Both the position numbers and the translations under genes were made by a program. DNA of 64,000 nucleotides, from NCBI GenBank assembly GCA_021775255.1, contig JAJFIA010000022.1:20007-84006 (forward strand). Reading direction: 5' to 3'. The notes below the pieces were generated by a model. It worked only from the letters and a program-made list of their open reading frames with translations, was not told the origin of the DNA and made no database searches. Shown piece by piece: positions 26,470 through 34,242 of this stretch (the stretch's first letter is position 1; each line of letters begins with the position of its first letter). The stretch is from Roseovarius sp. (lineage in GTDB: Bacteria; Pseudomonadota; Alphaproteobacteria; Rhodobacterales; Rhodobacteraceae).

Positions 26470-27993
26470 TCACTCCTGTTCGGTGGCGGGATCGGTGGAA
26501 GCGGATCCGTCGCCTGTGTCTTCGCCTGTGCCATCTCCAGGATCAGGCCGCGCGGCGGGCGTCGCTCGCGCGCCCTGCGTTTCGCCGGGACTCGCGCGGT
26601 AGCTCAGCCCCAGATCGGCAACGCGTTTGGCATCCGCCGCATTCTCTCGGTCCACTTCCTCGACGTCATAGCCGGTGGCCTCGACCACCTTCCGGCGCGA
26701 GGTAATGCCCGCTTCCATTGCCAGCACCTGCGCCTGGATGTCCTTCAGCGGATCGACCCAATCCCAGCGTGGCGGGATCCACTGCACCGGCCGCGCGACG
26801 GCGGGATTGCCGATATCGAGCGCCCCTGACAACACAGCCGTCTCAAGCCAGCGCCGCCAGATCGGCCGACAGAGCTGGTGCGCCATCACCCCATGCTGCA
26901 GCTGGCCGATGCGTCGCCGGAACTCGACCAGCTCTGCCCGCAGGCTCGAATAGTTCGCCTGGCGCACATCCCCGGTCACGAGGTGATACGGCAGCCCCAG
27001 TGAGGCTGATACCGACAAGAGCGTCCGATATTGAAACGCCTCATAGCCGCCCCCAACATCTGCAGGACTGGAGAACTTCACATCCTCGCCCGGCAGCAGC
27101 ACCTGCATCGTGCCCGGCTCGAGGCTCGCAATCGCGGTGCCATCAAGATCTGCCTCCGTCTCACCCATCATCGGGTCTTCCGGCGCGGTCTTGGTGATGA
27201 ACCCAGCGAACATCGCCGCGGTTTTCTTCCGGTCCAGTTCGGCGTCGTCGTACTGGTCCAGCAGAAACAGCCGCACCATTGCCGGAGCCACATGAGGCAG
27301 GCCGCGGATCTGGCCCGCATCAATGGGGCGGTAGATGTGCAGAACATCCTCAGCGGGCACGCGAACCGTCTCCGGGATCACCGCCCCCTGATCGGTGCTG
27401 TCGCCCGGATGGCGACGACGGAAGTGATAGGCCACCCGGCGGCCGATGCCGTCAAACTCGATACCGCAGCGGATGCGATTGCCATTTGCCGCGGTCTCGG
27501 TCTTCTCGAAGGGCAGCATTTCTGACTGCAGGAGCTGCAGTTGCAAAGGCACCAGTAATCCGTCGTCCACTCTACGGGGGCGCAGCCGGACAAAGCATTC
27601 GCCCGCCACGAACATTTCCCGCGCGACCATGGCCTGCAGGCCGTAGAAATCGGTTAACCCGTCGGCATCGGCCTCGTCGGTCCAAGCAAGCCAGAGCTGC
27701 TGGACACTGTCACGCAACGCCGCATCGGTGATCAGCGACGAGGGCTTGATCCCATCGCCGACCATGTTCGAAGCAAACGCCTCGCAGGCATTGGCGGCAT
27801 AGCCGTTGGTGACGACCAGTTCCCGCGACCGCGCCAGCAGGCGGGGGCCGCCCGAGGCGACCAGCGAATTGATGTTCTCTAGCGGCGGGTTCCAGCCGCG
27901 AAGCCGCCGCCGGGCCATAGCGCCTTCGAGGCGCGCTGACACGGCAGCCGGGCCGCCCGAGGGTCGGCGGCGAAAGCGATCGAACAGGCCCAT
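26470..27993 (-). CDS. Phage portal protein, lambda gpB family
   Basis: A 507-residue protein. The start MGLFDRFRRRP, the segment RLRGWNPPLENINSLVASGGPRLLARSRELV and the later QANYSSLRAELVEFRRRIGQLQHGVMAHQLCRPIWRRWLE are strongly characteristic of lambda-type portals. It forms the dodecameric ring for DNA entry and exit. The C-terminal about 60 residues are Asp/Gly/Thr-rich and probably disordered. Confidence 0.92.
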   Translation of the reverse strand: MGLFDRFRRRPSGGPAAVSARLEGAMARRRLRGWNPPLENINSLVASGGPRLLARSRELVVTNGYAANACEAFASNMVGDGIKPSSLITDAALRDSVQQLWLAWTDEADADGLTDFYGLQAMVAREMFVAGECFVRLRPRRVDDGLLVPLQLQLLQSEMLPFEKTETAANGNRIRCGIEFDGIGRRVAYHFRRRHPGDSTDQGAVIPETVRVPAEDVLHIYRPIDAGQIRGLPHVAPAMVRLFLLDQYDDAELDRKKTAAMFAGFITKTAPEDPMMGETEADLDGTAIASLEPGTMQVLLPGEDVKFSSPADVGGGYEAFQYRTLLSVSASLGLPYHLVTGDVRQANYSSLRAELVEFRRRIGQLQHGVMAHQLCRPIWRRWLETAVLSGALDIGNPAVARPVQWIPPRWDWVDPLKDIQAQVLAMEAGITSRRKVVEATGYDVEEVDRENAADAKRVADLGLSYRASPGETQGARATPAARPDPGDGTGEDTGDGSASTDPATEQE

Positions 27994-27996
27994 GAA

Positions 27997-28212
27997 TCAG
28001 AGACCCTTCGTCGTCGTCACACGCACCTGCCGAACGATCCGTCGTCCCTCTGCAGCCGCGATCTCGCGGTCGAGCGCCTCGATGGCCCGGTCGATTTCCG
28101 CCACACTGCGATAATCTACCGTCTTTCCGTCGTACCCGACACGCGCCACGCCTGAGGAGCGTTGAACGACCAACGCCTCGCGGCGGGCACGGAGCTCGGC
28201 AATCGTAGACAT
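27997..28212 (-). CDS. gpW-like head-tail joining protein
   Basis: A 71-residue protein from the ATG at 28212, with GAGGTG before it; a TTG one codon earlier is possible. It is mainly helical: STIAELRARREALVVQRSSG, then SVAEIDRAIEALDREIAAAEG. Size, helical plan and position between large terminase and portal fit lambda gpW, which joins the packaged head to the tail connector. Confidence 0.75.
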   Translation of the reverse strand: MSTIAELRARREALVVQRSSGVARVGYDGKTVDYRSVAEIDRAIEALDREIAAAEGRRIVRQVRVTTTKGL

Positions 28213-28216
28213 CAAT

Positions 28217-30217
28217 TCACCTCATGTAACTTGAGCGCACGGTTCGTCGCTGTGGTCCCGCGCGCCGAGAAGCGGGCGTGGTGTTTCCCGCCCCGTCCTC
28301 AGCCATGTCCTCCGCCGTGATCCCGACCTGTGCTTCCAGATCAGTCCACCGCGCATCGGACCAACGGTCAGCGCCCAATATCCAAGCGGCTGCTCGGGCA
28401 TACACCCGACAATCCAGAGCTTCATTGCGTTCGCGCAGCTTCTGCCATTCGAGCCGGGCAAAGCCGCGTTTGGTGCGCACCGTGATCAGTTGTTCGGCCG
28501 TGAATTGCTTCAACCACTCGCCGTCCGCCCAGTTTGGCAGATGGATCGTTCCGGGCGGACAAAGGTGCCCAGCCTCGATGTCTTCCCGCGTCGGGCGGTC
28601 CTGCCGCAAATAGCGATAGGTCTCGGTCTTGAAGGTCGAGGTGGCGACCGTCCAAAGCCGCGCCCCGCGCCGCAACCGTTTGCCTGCGATGGTCGCGTCC
28701 ACATACGTCGGGCCGGTGACCGGGCTAGAGCGATTGAAGCCTTCAACGCCTTTGACCGGGGCCACCTGCGCGAAGCCGACCTGTCGCGACCAAGCATACA
28801 CGGCACTGGTCTCGTAGCCTGTGTCGATCGCCAGCCGTGCCAACGTCATCTTCTGACCTGAGGCATGCTCCCATGTCTGGCCGAGCAAATTGGTCAGCTG
28901 CTGCCAGCAACCCGGATCGCCGGGCCCGCCCTCAATGACCAGGTGATCGATCAGCCAACTCTCCAGCCCGCGGCCCCAGGCCCAGACATCGACCTCGATG
29001 CGATCCTTCTGAACATCGGCTCCGGCTGTCAGGAACAAGCCGCGCTCTGGAACAGTGCCTCCGTCCCAAGTCTCGCGCTGGTCCGCCAAGCGTTGCCAGT
29101 CCGGGGCTTCGCCGGTCTCGACCCATGTCTCGCCGAGGATCGTGTTGCGGAATGCCTTGATCGCTTCATCAGACCCTTGCGCCGCGTCCCATGCCCGCAC
29201 GATCCGCTCCCAGCTCAGCCAGCCGATCGGCGAATAGAGCGCCGAGAGGTGATACCCGACCGTGCTCGGATCGGCAGCGACGGCCGTCGCGCGCCATTCG
29301 CCTGCCTCCAAAATTGCCGTCTTGTGATGCTCGGCGATGGGCTGGTCGCAGCCCTCGCAGTGATATTCTGCCGTCTCCGGCCGCCCCTTTTGCCAGCGCA
29401 GCCGTTCGAACTTCAGCCACTGTTCTTGACCGCAATGGGGACATGGCACGAAATAACGGCGTTGGTCGCTGGCCTCAAACTCCCGCTCGATCCGGCTCAG
29501 GCCCCGAATTGTCGGCGTCGAGACCAGGAACACCTTGCGCCGATGGGCGAAGGTCAATGATCGTGCTTCGGCCAGCGTGACTGGGTCGCCTTCATCGTCA
29601 GCGGAGGCCGGATAGGCATCGACCTCGTCGAGGAAGATGTAGCGCGCGGGTGTCGAGCGCAGACCCACGGCCGAGTTCGCTCCGGTCATGATCAGGATGC
29701 CGCCCGCAAACTCCTTCGACAGCATGGTGTTGCCCGCGTCGCGTGAGCGGGCCGGTTTGACCCGCTCACGCAATTCCGGACTTTCATCAATCAGCGGATC
29801 GATCCGCTGTCGCGAGTTGCGCTTGGCCAGTTCCACGGTCGGCTGGACCGCCAGCATCGGGCCCGGAGCCTGGTGGATGGCAAAGCCGATCCAGTTGTTC
29901 CCGGCCTCGGTCGCGCCGACCTGCGCCGCCTTCATAAAGACGATCCGCTGGGTCGGGTCGCCAGGCGACAGCCGGTCCATGATCTCCGCCATGTAGGGCG
30001 TGCGCGCCGTGCGATACCTTCCCGGTTCGGCCGAAGCGCGCCCCGAAAGCATTCGGTGCCGGTCCGCCCATTCGGACACGGTCAGGTCCGCATCCGGCGT
30101 GAGGCCCGCGCCCCAAGCACGCAGGATCTCTGCCGCGCCGTCGAAATCCAGCACATCGTCGGCATCACCGGAGATCGGGTTTGATCTCGGCAAGATCGTC
30201 GAGCTGGGCACGGACAT
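28217..30217 (-). CDS. Terminase large subunit, lambda gpA family
   Basis: A 666-residue protein. The ATPase site is the deviant gpA-type Walker A in FMKAAQVGATEAGNNWIG (the lysine at the front of the motif, no lysine in the usual place), with Walker B in RYIFLDEVDAYP. A zinc-like pair CPHCGQEQW and CEGCDQ lies in the middle, and the C-terminal nuclease domain includes GADVQKDRIEVDVWAWGRGLESWLID. It cuts and pumps DNA into the prohead, implying cos-type packaging by analogy. GGAGA precedes the ATG; it overlaps the small-subunit gene by 53 bp. Confidence 0.92.
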   Translation of the reverse strand: MSVPSSTILPRSNPISGDADDVLDFDGAAEILRAWGAGLTPDADLTVSEWADRHRMLSGRASAEPGRYRTARTPYMAEIMDRLSPGDPTQRIVFMKAAQVGATEAGNNWIGFAIHQAPGPMLAVQPTVELAKRNSRQRIDPLIDESPELRERVKPARSRDAGNTMLSKEFAGGILIMTGANSAVGLRSTPARYIFLDEVDAYPASADDEGDPVTLAEARSLTFAHRRKVFLVSTPTIRGLSRIEREFEASDQRRYFVPCPHCGQEQWLKFERLRWQKGRPETAEYHCEGCDQPIAEHHKTAILEAGEWRATAVAADPSTVGYHLSALYSPIGWLSWERIVRAWDAAQGSDEAIKAFRNTILGETWVETGEAPDWQRLADQRETWDGGTVPERGLFLTAGADVQKDRIEVDVWAWGRGLESWLIDHLVIEGGPGDPGCWQQLTNLLGQTWEHASGQKMTLARLAIDTGYETSAVYAWSRQVGFAQVAPVKGVEGFNRSSPVTGPTYVDATIAGKRLRRGARLWTVATSTFKTETYRYLRQDRPTREDIEAGHLCPPGTIHLPNWADGEWLKQFTAEQLITVRTKRGFARLEWQKLRERNEALDCRVYARAAAWILGADRWSDARWTDLEAQVGITAEDMAEDGAGNTTPASRRAGPQRRTVRSSYMR

Positions 30218-30725
30218 GTTTCTCCAGAACCTTCTGCATTGCTGCGGGCTCGACGCCCAGATCGGCCGCCATCAGCGCCGCAGCTCGCGACGGCCAGTTG
30301 ACCCAGGTATCGCGCTCCTGCCGCGCCAGCCGGAAGACCAGCGACAATGCGCGGGCCCGGTCGATCAGTTCGCCTTTCAGCTTTTGTAACCGGAGGCGGC
30401 GCTCCTGCGCCTTTAGCACTTCATTCGCCGTCTTGGCCTGCAGGAACGTGGTGCCGCTGCCGATTTGTGGTGCCGCTAACCCCTGTTCACGGAGCGTCTC
30501 GCCGACTGCGGACACTGCCGCCTCCGGGACAGGCTTGAGTTTTGGCTGCGGCGCTTTTCGGGTCTTCGACGGATCGGTCGCTTCGGCGCGCAAGGCATCG
30601 CTGGCCACCGCGTCAATGCTGCCATCGCCGTACAGAACCAGCCGCCCTGTCGCCTTGGCCTTCTGGATCGCCCCGCGTGAAAGGCCGACGCGGGCGGCAT
30701 ACTGGCGCTCGCTCAGACCCTCCAT
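30165..30725 (-). CDS. Terminase small subunit (Nu1-like)
   Basis: A 186-residue protein. The N-terminal winged-helix-like region (MEGLSERQYAARVGLSRGAIQKAKATGRLVLYGDGSID) resembles lambda Nu1, which binds cos DNA. A Lys/Pro-rich linker follows, then a long helix (LKAQERRLRLQKLKGELIDRARALSL) with FRLARQERDTWVNWPSRAAALMAADLGVE at the end, a motif common in these subunits. It directs the large subunit to phage DNA and opens the late operon. Confidence 0.82.
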   Translation of the reverse strand: MEGLSERQYAARVGLSRGAIQKAKATGRLVLYGDGSIDAVASDALRAEATDPSKTRKAPQPKLKPVPEAAVSAVGETLREQGLAAPQIGSGTTFLQAKTANEVLKAQERRLRLQKLKGELIDRARALSLVFRLARQERDTWVNWPSRAAALMAADLGVEPAAMQKVLEKHVRAQLDDLAEIKPDLR

Positions 30726-30737
30726 TGCGTGCTCCGT

Positions 30738-30765
30738 TTGTCATTCAAAATCATGTGCTTATGTA
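30738..30765 (+). promoter_or_regulatory. Possible promoter for the plus-strand accessory genes
   Basis: TTGTCA (30738-30743) and TATGTA (30760-30765) are 16 bases apart in the divergent region before the plus-strand gene at 30837. The -35 match is good, the -10 weak; it is offered as a candidate only. Confidence 0.25.
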
Positions 30766-30836
30766 GTTGATTTGCCTCCATACCAGAGCGAACGTGGTCT
30801 CAAGAAAAAGATGCAACTCACCACGGAGCCGCCACG

Positions 30837-31106
30837 ATGACCCGCCTGAACCCGATCACAACACCCCGCCACCAACTGCGCGCCGAGAAGGCTGCGCGAA
30901 ACAAGGAGGCGGCCTTGAACGCCTTCATCGGCAAGAAAGCCGAGATCGACGAGGCGCTGGCGCGCTTGGCAAGCCTGAGCGACGAGCATTTCAACGCCCA
31001 CCCCGACGAGGTGAACTGGGGCCATGTCGGCACCCTTGAGCACTACGCCAGCCTCCTGAAGCGCATCACCGACAGCGCCTTCAGCGAAGGCGAGCACGCG
31101 GAGTGA
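30837..31106 (+). CDS. Small phage protein of unknown function
   Basis: An 89-residue, charged, helical protein (RAEKAARNKEAALNAFIGKKAEIDEALARLASLSDEHF, then NWGHVGTLEHYASLLKRITDSAF). It starts a plus-strand group facing away from the terminase genes and is followed by a GTGA overlap to the next gene. Similar small proteins occur as accessory genes on plasmids and phages; no function can be assigned. Confidence 0.6.
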   Translation: MTRLNPITTPRHQLRAEKAARNKEAALNAFIGKKAEIDEALARLASLSDEHFNAHPDEVNWGHVGTLEHYASLLKRITDSAFSEGEHAE

Positions 31107-31330
31107 GCACCATGGAAACCAGCACCATACGCATTGCCATTCGTAAGCTGCCTGAGCACTTCGACCCAAGCCGCATCACCACGGTCCTCGACGAAATCGA
31201 AAGCGCCCTGATGGACGACGGCGGCGTTTATGTCCGCGCCTATGCCGACAGCATGACGATTACCATCGAGGTTCCGACCAGCCAGCTGATCGATGCGGCA
31301 ACCAGCCTGAAAGACCTCGACCTGATCTGA
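31103..31330 (+). CDS. Small phage protein of unknown function
   Basis: A 75-residue protein with a GTG start whose GTGA overlaps the upstream stop; an ATG at 31112 is the alternative. The pattern is strand-helix-strand-strand-helix (TIRIAIRKLPEHF, ITTVLDEIESALMDDG, VYVRAYADSMTITIEVP, SQLIDAATSLKDLDLI), a compact alpha/beta fold. It is translationally coupled to the gene before. Confidence 0.55.
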   Translation: MSTMETSTIRIAIRKLPEHFDPSRITTVLDEIESALMDDGGVYVRAYADSMTITIEVPTSQLIDAATSLKDLDLI

Positions 31331-31421
31331 ACCGTGCAGCCGCGCAGACCCGCCCCGCATGTGCGGGGCTCGTCCCGGTAGAAGGGTCGCATTCCGCGCG
31401 CCCGATGACCGGAGAAAACCA

Positions 31422-31937
31422 ATGACCCAGATCCAGCTGTCAGACCCACAAGCCATCATTCTGTCCACCGCCTGCGCGCGGGAAGACGGGGCAGTGTTCC
31501 CCGTCACCGCCAGCCTCAAGGGCGGCGCTGTTGGCAATGTCTGCAAGAGCCTCCTGAAGAAGGGGCTCATCGAGGAGATTGCAGCCACGGACCTGAATAC
31601 GGTCTGGCGGCACGACGAAAAGCGCGGGCCGATAACCCTGCGTTCCACGTCGCTAGCTTACAGCGCCCTAGGGATCACCAACGAACCGAACGAAAGTGCC
31701 CCCACCGATAGCGCAAGCGAACCCGTCCAGCGTCGAAATGGGACCAAACAGGCAAAGCTGATCGAGATGCTCCGCGCTGAAGGCGGCGCGACCATCGAGG
31801 AAATCATGGTCGCAACTGGATGGCAGTCAAATACGGTTCGTGGTGCCATGTCCGGCGCGCTGAAGAAGAAGCTCGGGCTCGACGTTACCTCGGAAAAGCT
31901 GGACGGACGCGGGCGGGTGTATAAGTTGAACAACTAA
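31422..31937 (+). CDS. DUF3489 domain protein
   Basis: A 171-residue protein from the ATG at 31422, which has GGAGA upstream. The N-terminal half is winged-helix-like (LSDPQAIILSTACAREDGAVFPVT, GNVCKSLLKKGLIEEI). The C-terminal half is the DUF3489 region (RRNGTKQAKLIEMLRAEGGATIEEIMVATGWQSNTVRGAMSGALKKKLGLDVTSEK), a predicted DNA-binding helix-turn-helix repeat frequent in alphaproteobacteria and their phages. A regulatory role is likely but unproven. Confidence 0.8.
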   Translation: MTQIQLSDPQAIILSTACAREDGAVFPVTASLKGGAVGNVCKSLLKKGLIEEIAATDLNTVWRHDEKRGPITLRSTSLAYSALGITNEPNESAPTDSASEPVQRRNGTKQAKLIEMLRAEGGATIEEIMVATGWQSNTVRGAMSGALKKKLGLDVTSEKLDGRGRVYKLNN

Positions 31938-31987
31938 GCACCTGCATCTCCTGCTTACTTTGACTATGCTGCTTTGCGGAGGACCAT

Positions 31988-32833
31988 ATGGATTTCGCGA
32001 ACCCGCAAAGCAGTACGGTAATTTTTGGTTTTGACTCGGCTTGGACCGATGCTCCGAAGGCACCGGGGGCAATCTGTGCAATCGCCTTCGATGATCGCGG
32101 CCAAGTCCAATTTCATGAACCTCGACTCGTCTCGTTCGCTGACGCTCGTGCCTTCATCGAAGTGCTGTGCAAGGATTTTGCTGTTAGCCTTGTTGCGCTC
32201 GATCAGCCAACTGTCGTGCCCAATGCCACAGGCAGTCGTCCAGTCGATAAAGTTGCAGCGTCGCTGGTTTCGTTCGTCGGTGGAGGCGTCCAACCGGCAA
32301 ACCGCAGCAAGATCGGCATGTTCTGTAACAATGCACCGATCTGGTCTTTCCTCTCTGAGCTAGATGCGACGGAAGATCCCGTCGAGGCGCGCGTAGCATC
32401 TGCCGGACATTTTCTCATCGAAGTTTTCCCGGGACTTGCTCTGCCCTCTTTGGAGGATGACTTTGCCCAACGGCTTCGCGCCCCAAAGTACAACCCGCAG
32501 AACCGGAAAAAATTCCGTATGGAAGATTGGCGCGCCGTTGCGCGAGTGATTCAGGCAACCGCAGACGAGTTTGGCGTGGTCGGCCTCGTCGACTGGGCCT
32601 GTTCGATGCGCTCCCTAACGCAACCTCGCAAGTCCGATCAGGACAGGCTTGACGCGGCGCTATGCGCGCTTATCGGGCTGGCTTGGCGAGCAGGACCTGT
32701 TTCTTGTTCAGCCATGCTGGGCGACCTGCGTAGTGGCTACATGGTTACACCCATTTCGGAGGCGACGCGGCCGAGGCTCGAGCAGGCAGCTATCCGGCGC
32801 GGTATACCAATAAGGCTGATGCACCAGCCCTAA
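31988..32833 (+). CDS. DUF429 protein, predicted RNase-H-fold nuclease
   Basis: A 281-residue protein with GGAGG before the ATG. The first strand GFDSAWTDAP carries the leading acidic residue of an RNase H-like fold, followed by LVALDQPTVVPN (second acid) and later DRLDAALCALIGLAW, matching the DUF429 plan. Members are predicted nucleases of unknown role, often in mobile elements. It converges on the DUF7220 gene with four bases of overlap. Composition is lower in GC than the phage core, consistent with accessory cargo. Confidence 0.75.
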   Translation: MDFANPQSSTVIFGFDSAWTDAPKAPGAICAIAFDDRGQVQFHEPRLVSFADARAFIEVLCKDFAVSLVALDQPTVVPNATGSRPVDKVAASLVSFVGGGVQPANRSKIGMFCNNAPIWSFLSELDATEDPVEARVASAGHFLIEVFPGLALPSLEDDFAQRLRAPKYNPQNRKKFRMEDWRAVARVIQATADEFGVVGLVDWACSMRSLTQPRKSDQDRLDAALCALIGLAWRAGPVSCSAMLGDLRSGYMVTPISEATRPRLEQAAIRRGIPIRLMHQP

Positions 32834-33048
32834 CCCCACAACCGGATCGCCTCGAACACCCTCCGCAAGGCGAACGAACGGGCGATTGACACGATGGTGA
32901 AGATAGCGCCCATCTTCAGGTTCTGCGCCAGCGTTGTGTGCAGCCCGAAGATCGGGAAGATAAGGATTTGTGTAACGACGGCGACGCCGTAGCCCACGAT
33001 CACATTGGCGACGGATTCCACCAGAGACATGAGGCGCGACTGCTTCAT
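32830..33048 (-). CDS. Small membrane protein, DUF7220-like
   Basis: A 72-residue protein with two membrane helices (about 8-31, SVANVIVGYGVAVVTQILIFP, and about 42-56). GAGGTGG lies before its ATG, just after the cytosine methylase stop. Such proteins are common near methylase genes of Rhodobacterales phages; the function is unknown. Confidence 0.65.
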   Translation of the reverse strand: MKQSRLMSLVESVANVIVGYGVAVVTQILIFPIFGLHTTLAQNLKMGAIFTIVSIARSFALRRVFEAIRLWG

Positions 33049-33057
33049 GCCGCCACC

Positions 33058-34239
33058 TCATCCATCGGCCAGAAGTTCAGCTGCAAGAGTTCGGAGCGCA
33101 TGCGCCGCAACCAGGGGGACCACGCCGTTGCCACAGAGGCGAAGCCGGTCCACCCGGTGGGCCAACCCATCAGCGCCTCGACGAACAGCGGGTTCAAGGT
33201 TCGGCGCTGCTCGGAGGTATCGGTCCCAGCCACCTGTGTCACCAGGACCTGGCGGCCAAGCAGGCCGTTCACCGGCGTGTTCGCCAATGTCGTCGCCCCG
33301 TCCTTGTGATCCCGCGCCGTCGGCGTCATCCACATGCGGCTGGCATGGGTCAGATCGGCCGTCTTGCGGTTGCCCGCGCTCGGTTTGCATCCATCGTTCG
33401 CCATCGGCGTCGGCCAGTCCCGCGCCATGCCGTCCAGACCCTTCTCGTGTTTCCGATCTCCGCCCCGGCTCCGGAAGCTGTCGGTTTGCGGCGTGGGCCA
33501 CATCGCGGCGCTCGTTGCCAGGTTCATCCCATGCTTGCCCGCTTCTTGCGAGGGCGTTGGTTTCGTCTGCCGGTTCTCGTTCGCACTCGCCCTCGGCGTC
33601 GGCCACATTCGAAGCATTTCCGTTCGGTTCCCGCCGCTCGAGCGGGTCCCAGAGCAGGCGCGCGGGGTCGGCCAGTTCGCAGCCATCGCGGATGGCAAGG
33701 ATGAACAGCCGCTCACGCTTGTGCGGCGCGCCGACTTCCGCCGCCGTAAAGAGACCCGCCGCAAGGCGGTAGCCCATGCCGACCAGTCCGCTGGCGACTT
33801 CGGGGAAACCGAGGCGGAGATGATGGGCGACATTCTCGAGGAAGACGAAGGGCGGCTCGCATTCACCGATGATCCGGGCGACGTGCGGCCAGAGGTGGCG
33901 TGGATCCTCGGTGCCAAGCCGTTTGCCTGCGACAGAGAACGGCTGGCACGGATAGCCCGCAGTGACGATATCCACCGCGCCGCGCCAAGGGCGGCCGTCG
34001 AAGCTGGCAACGTCGTCCCAGACAGGCGCGCAATCCAGGGACGCGTCTTCCATCCGCGCCACAAGAGTGGCTGCGGCGAAGGTTTCCCGTTCGACATGGC
34101 CCACAGTTCGATATCCAGGGATGGCGATGGTAAGCCCAAGGTCGATGCCGCCTGCCCCGGAACAAAGGGAGAGGCCGAACAGGCATGCGTCTTCGGTTCC
34201 GGAATTGCGCCCGGAGGAAAATAGAGCCAAGTCATGCAT
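33058..34239 (-). CDS. Phage C5-cytosine DNA methyltransferase
   Basis: A 393-residue protein. Motif I is LSLCSGAGGIDLGL (about 24-36), the catalytic Cys is in GYPCQPFS (C98), motif VI is FLENVAHH (ENV 135-137), motif VIII is HKRERLFIL (173-181), and a GNGVVPLVAAHA motif X closes the protein. Between VIII and X lies a long low-complexity recognition region with ADA-G repeats. It would methylate phage DNA against host restriction. The ATG follows the adenine methylase stop by three bases. A second frame of the same DNA also looks conserved; see the findings. Confidence 0.88.
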   Translation of the reverse strand: MHDLALFSSGRNSGTEDACLFGLSLCSGAGGIDLGLTIAIPGYRTVGHVERETFAAATLVARMEDASLDCAPVWDDVASFDGRPWRGAVDIVTAGYPCQPFSVAGKRLGTEDPRHLWPHVARIIGECEPPFVFLENVAHHLRLGFPEVASGLVGMGYRLAAGLFTAAEVGAPHKRERLFILAIRDGCELADPARLLWDPLERREPNGNASNVADAEGECEREPADETNALARSGQAWDEPGNERRDVAHAANRQLPEPGRRSETREGSGRHGAGLADADGERWMQTERGQPQDGRSDPCQPHVDDADGAGSQGRGDDIGEHAGERPAWPPGPGDTGGWDRYLRAAPNLEPAVRRGADGLAHRVDRLRLCGNGVVPLVAAHALRTLAAELLADG

Positions 34240-34242
34240 GCC

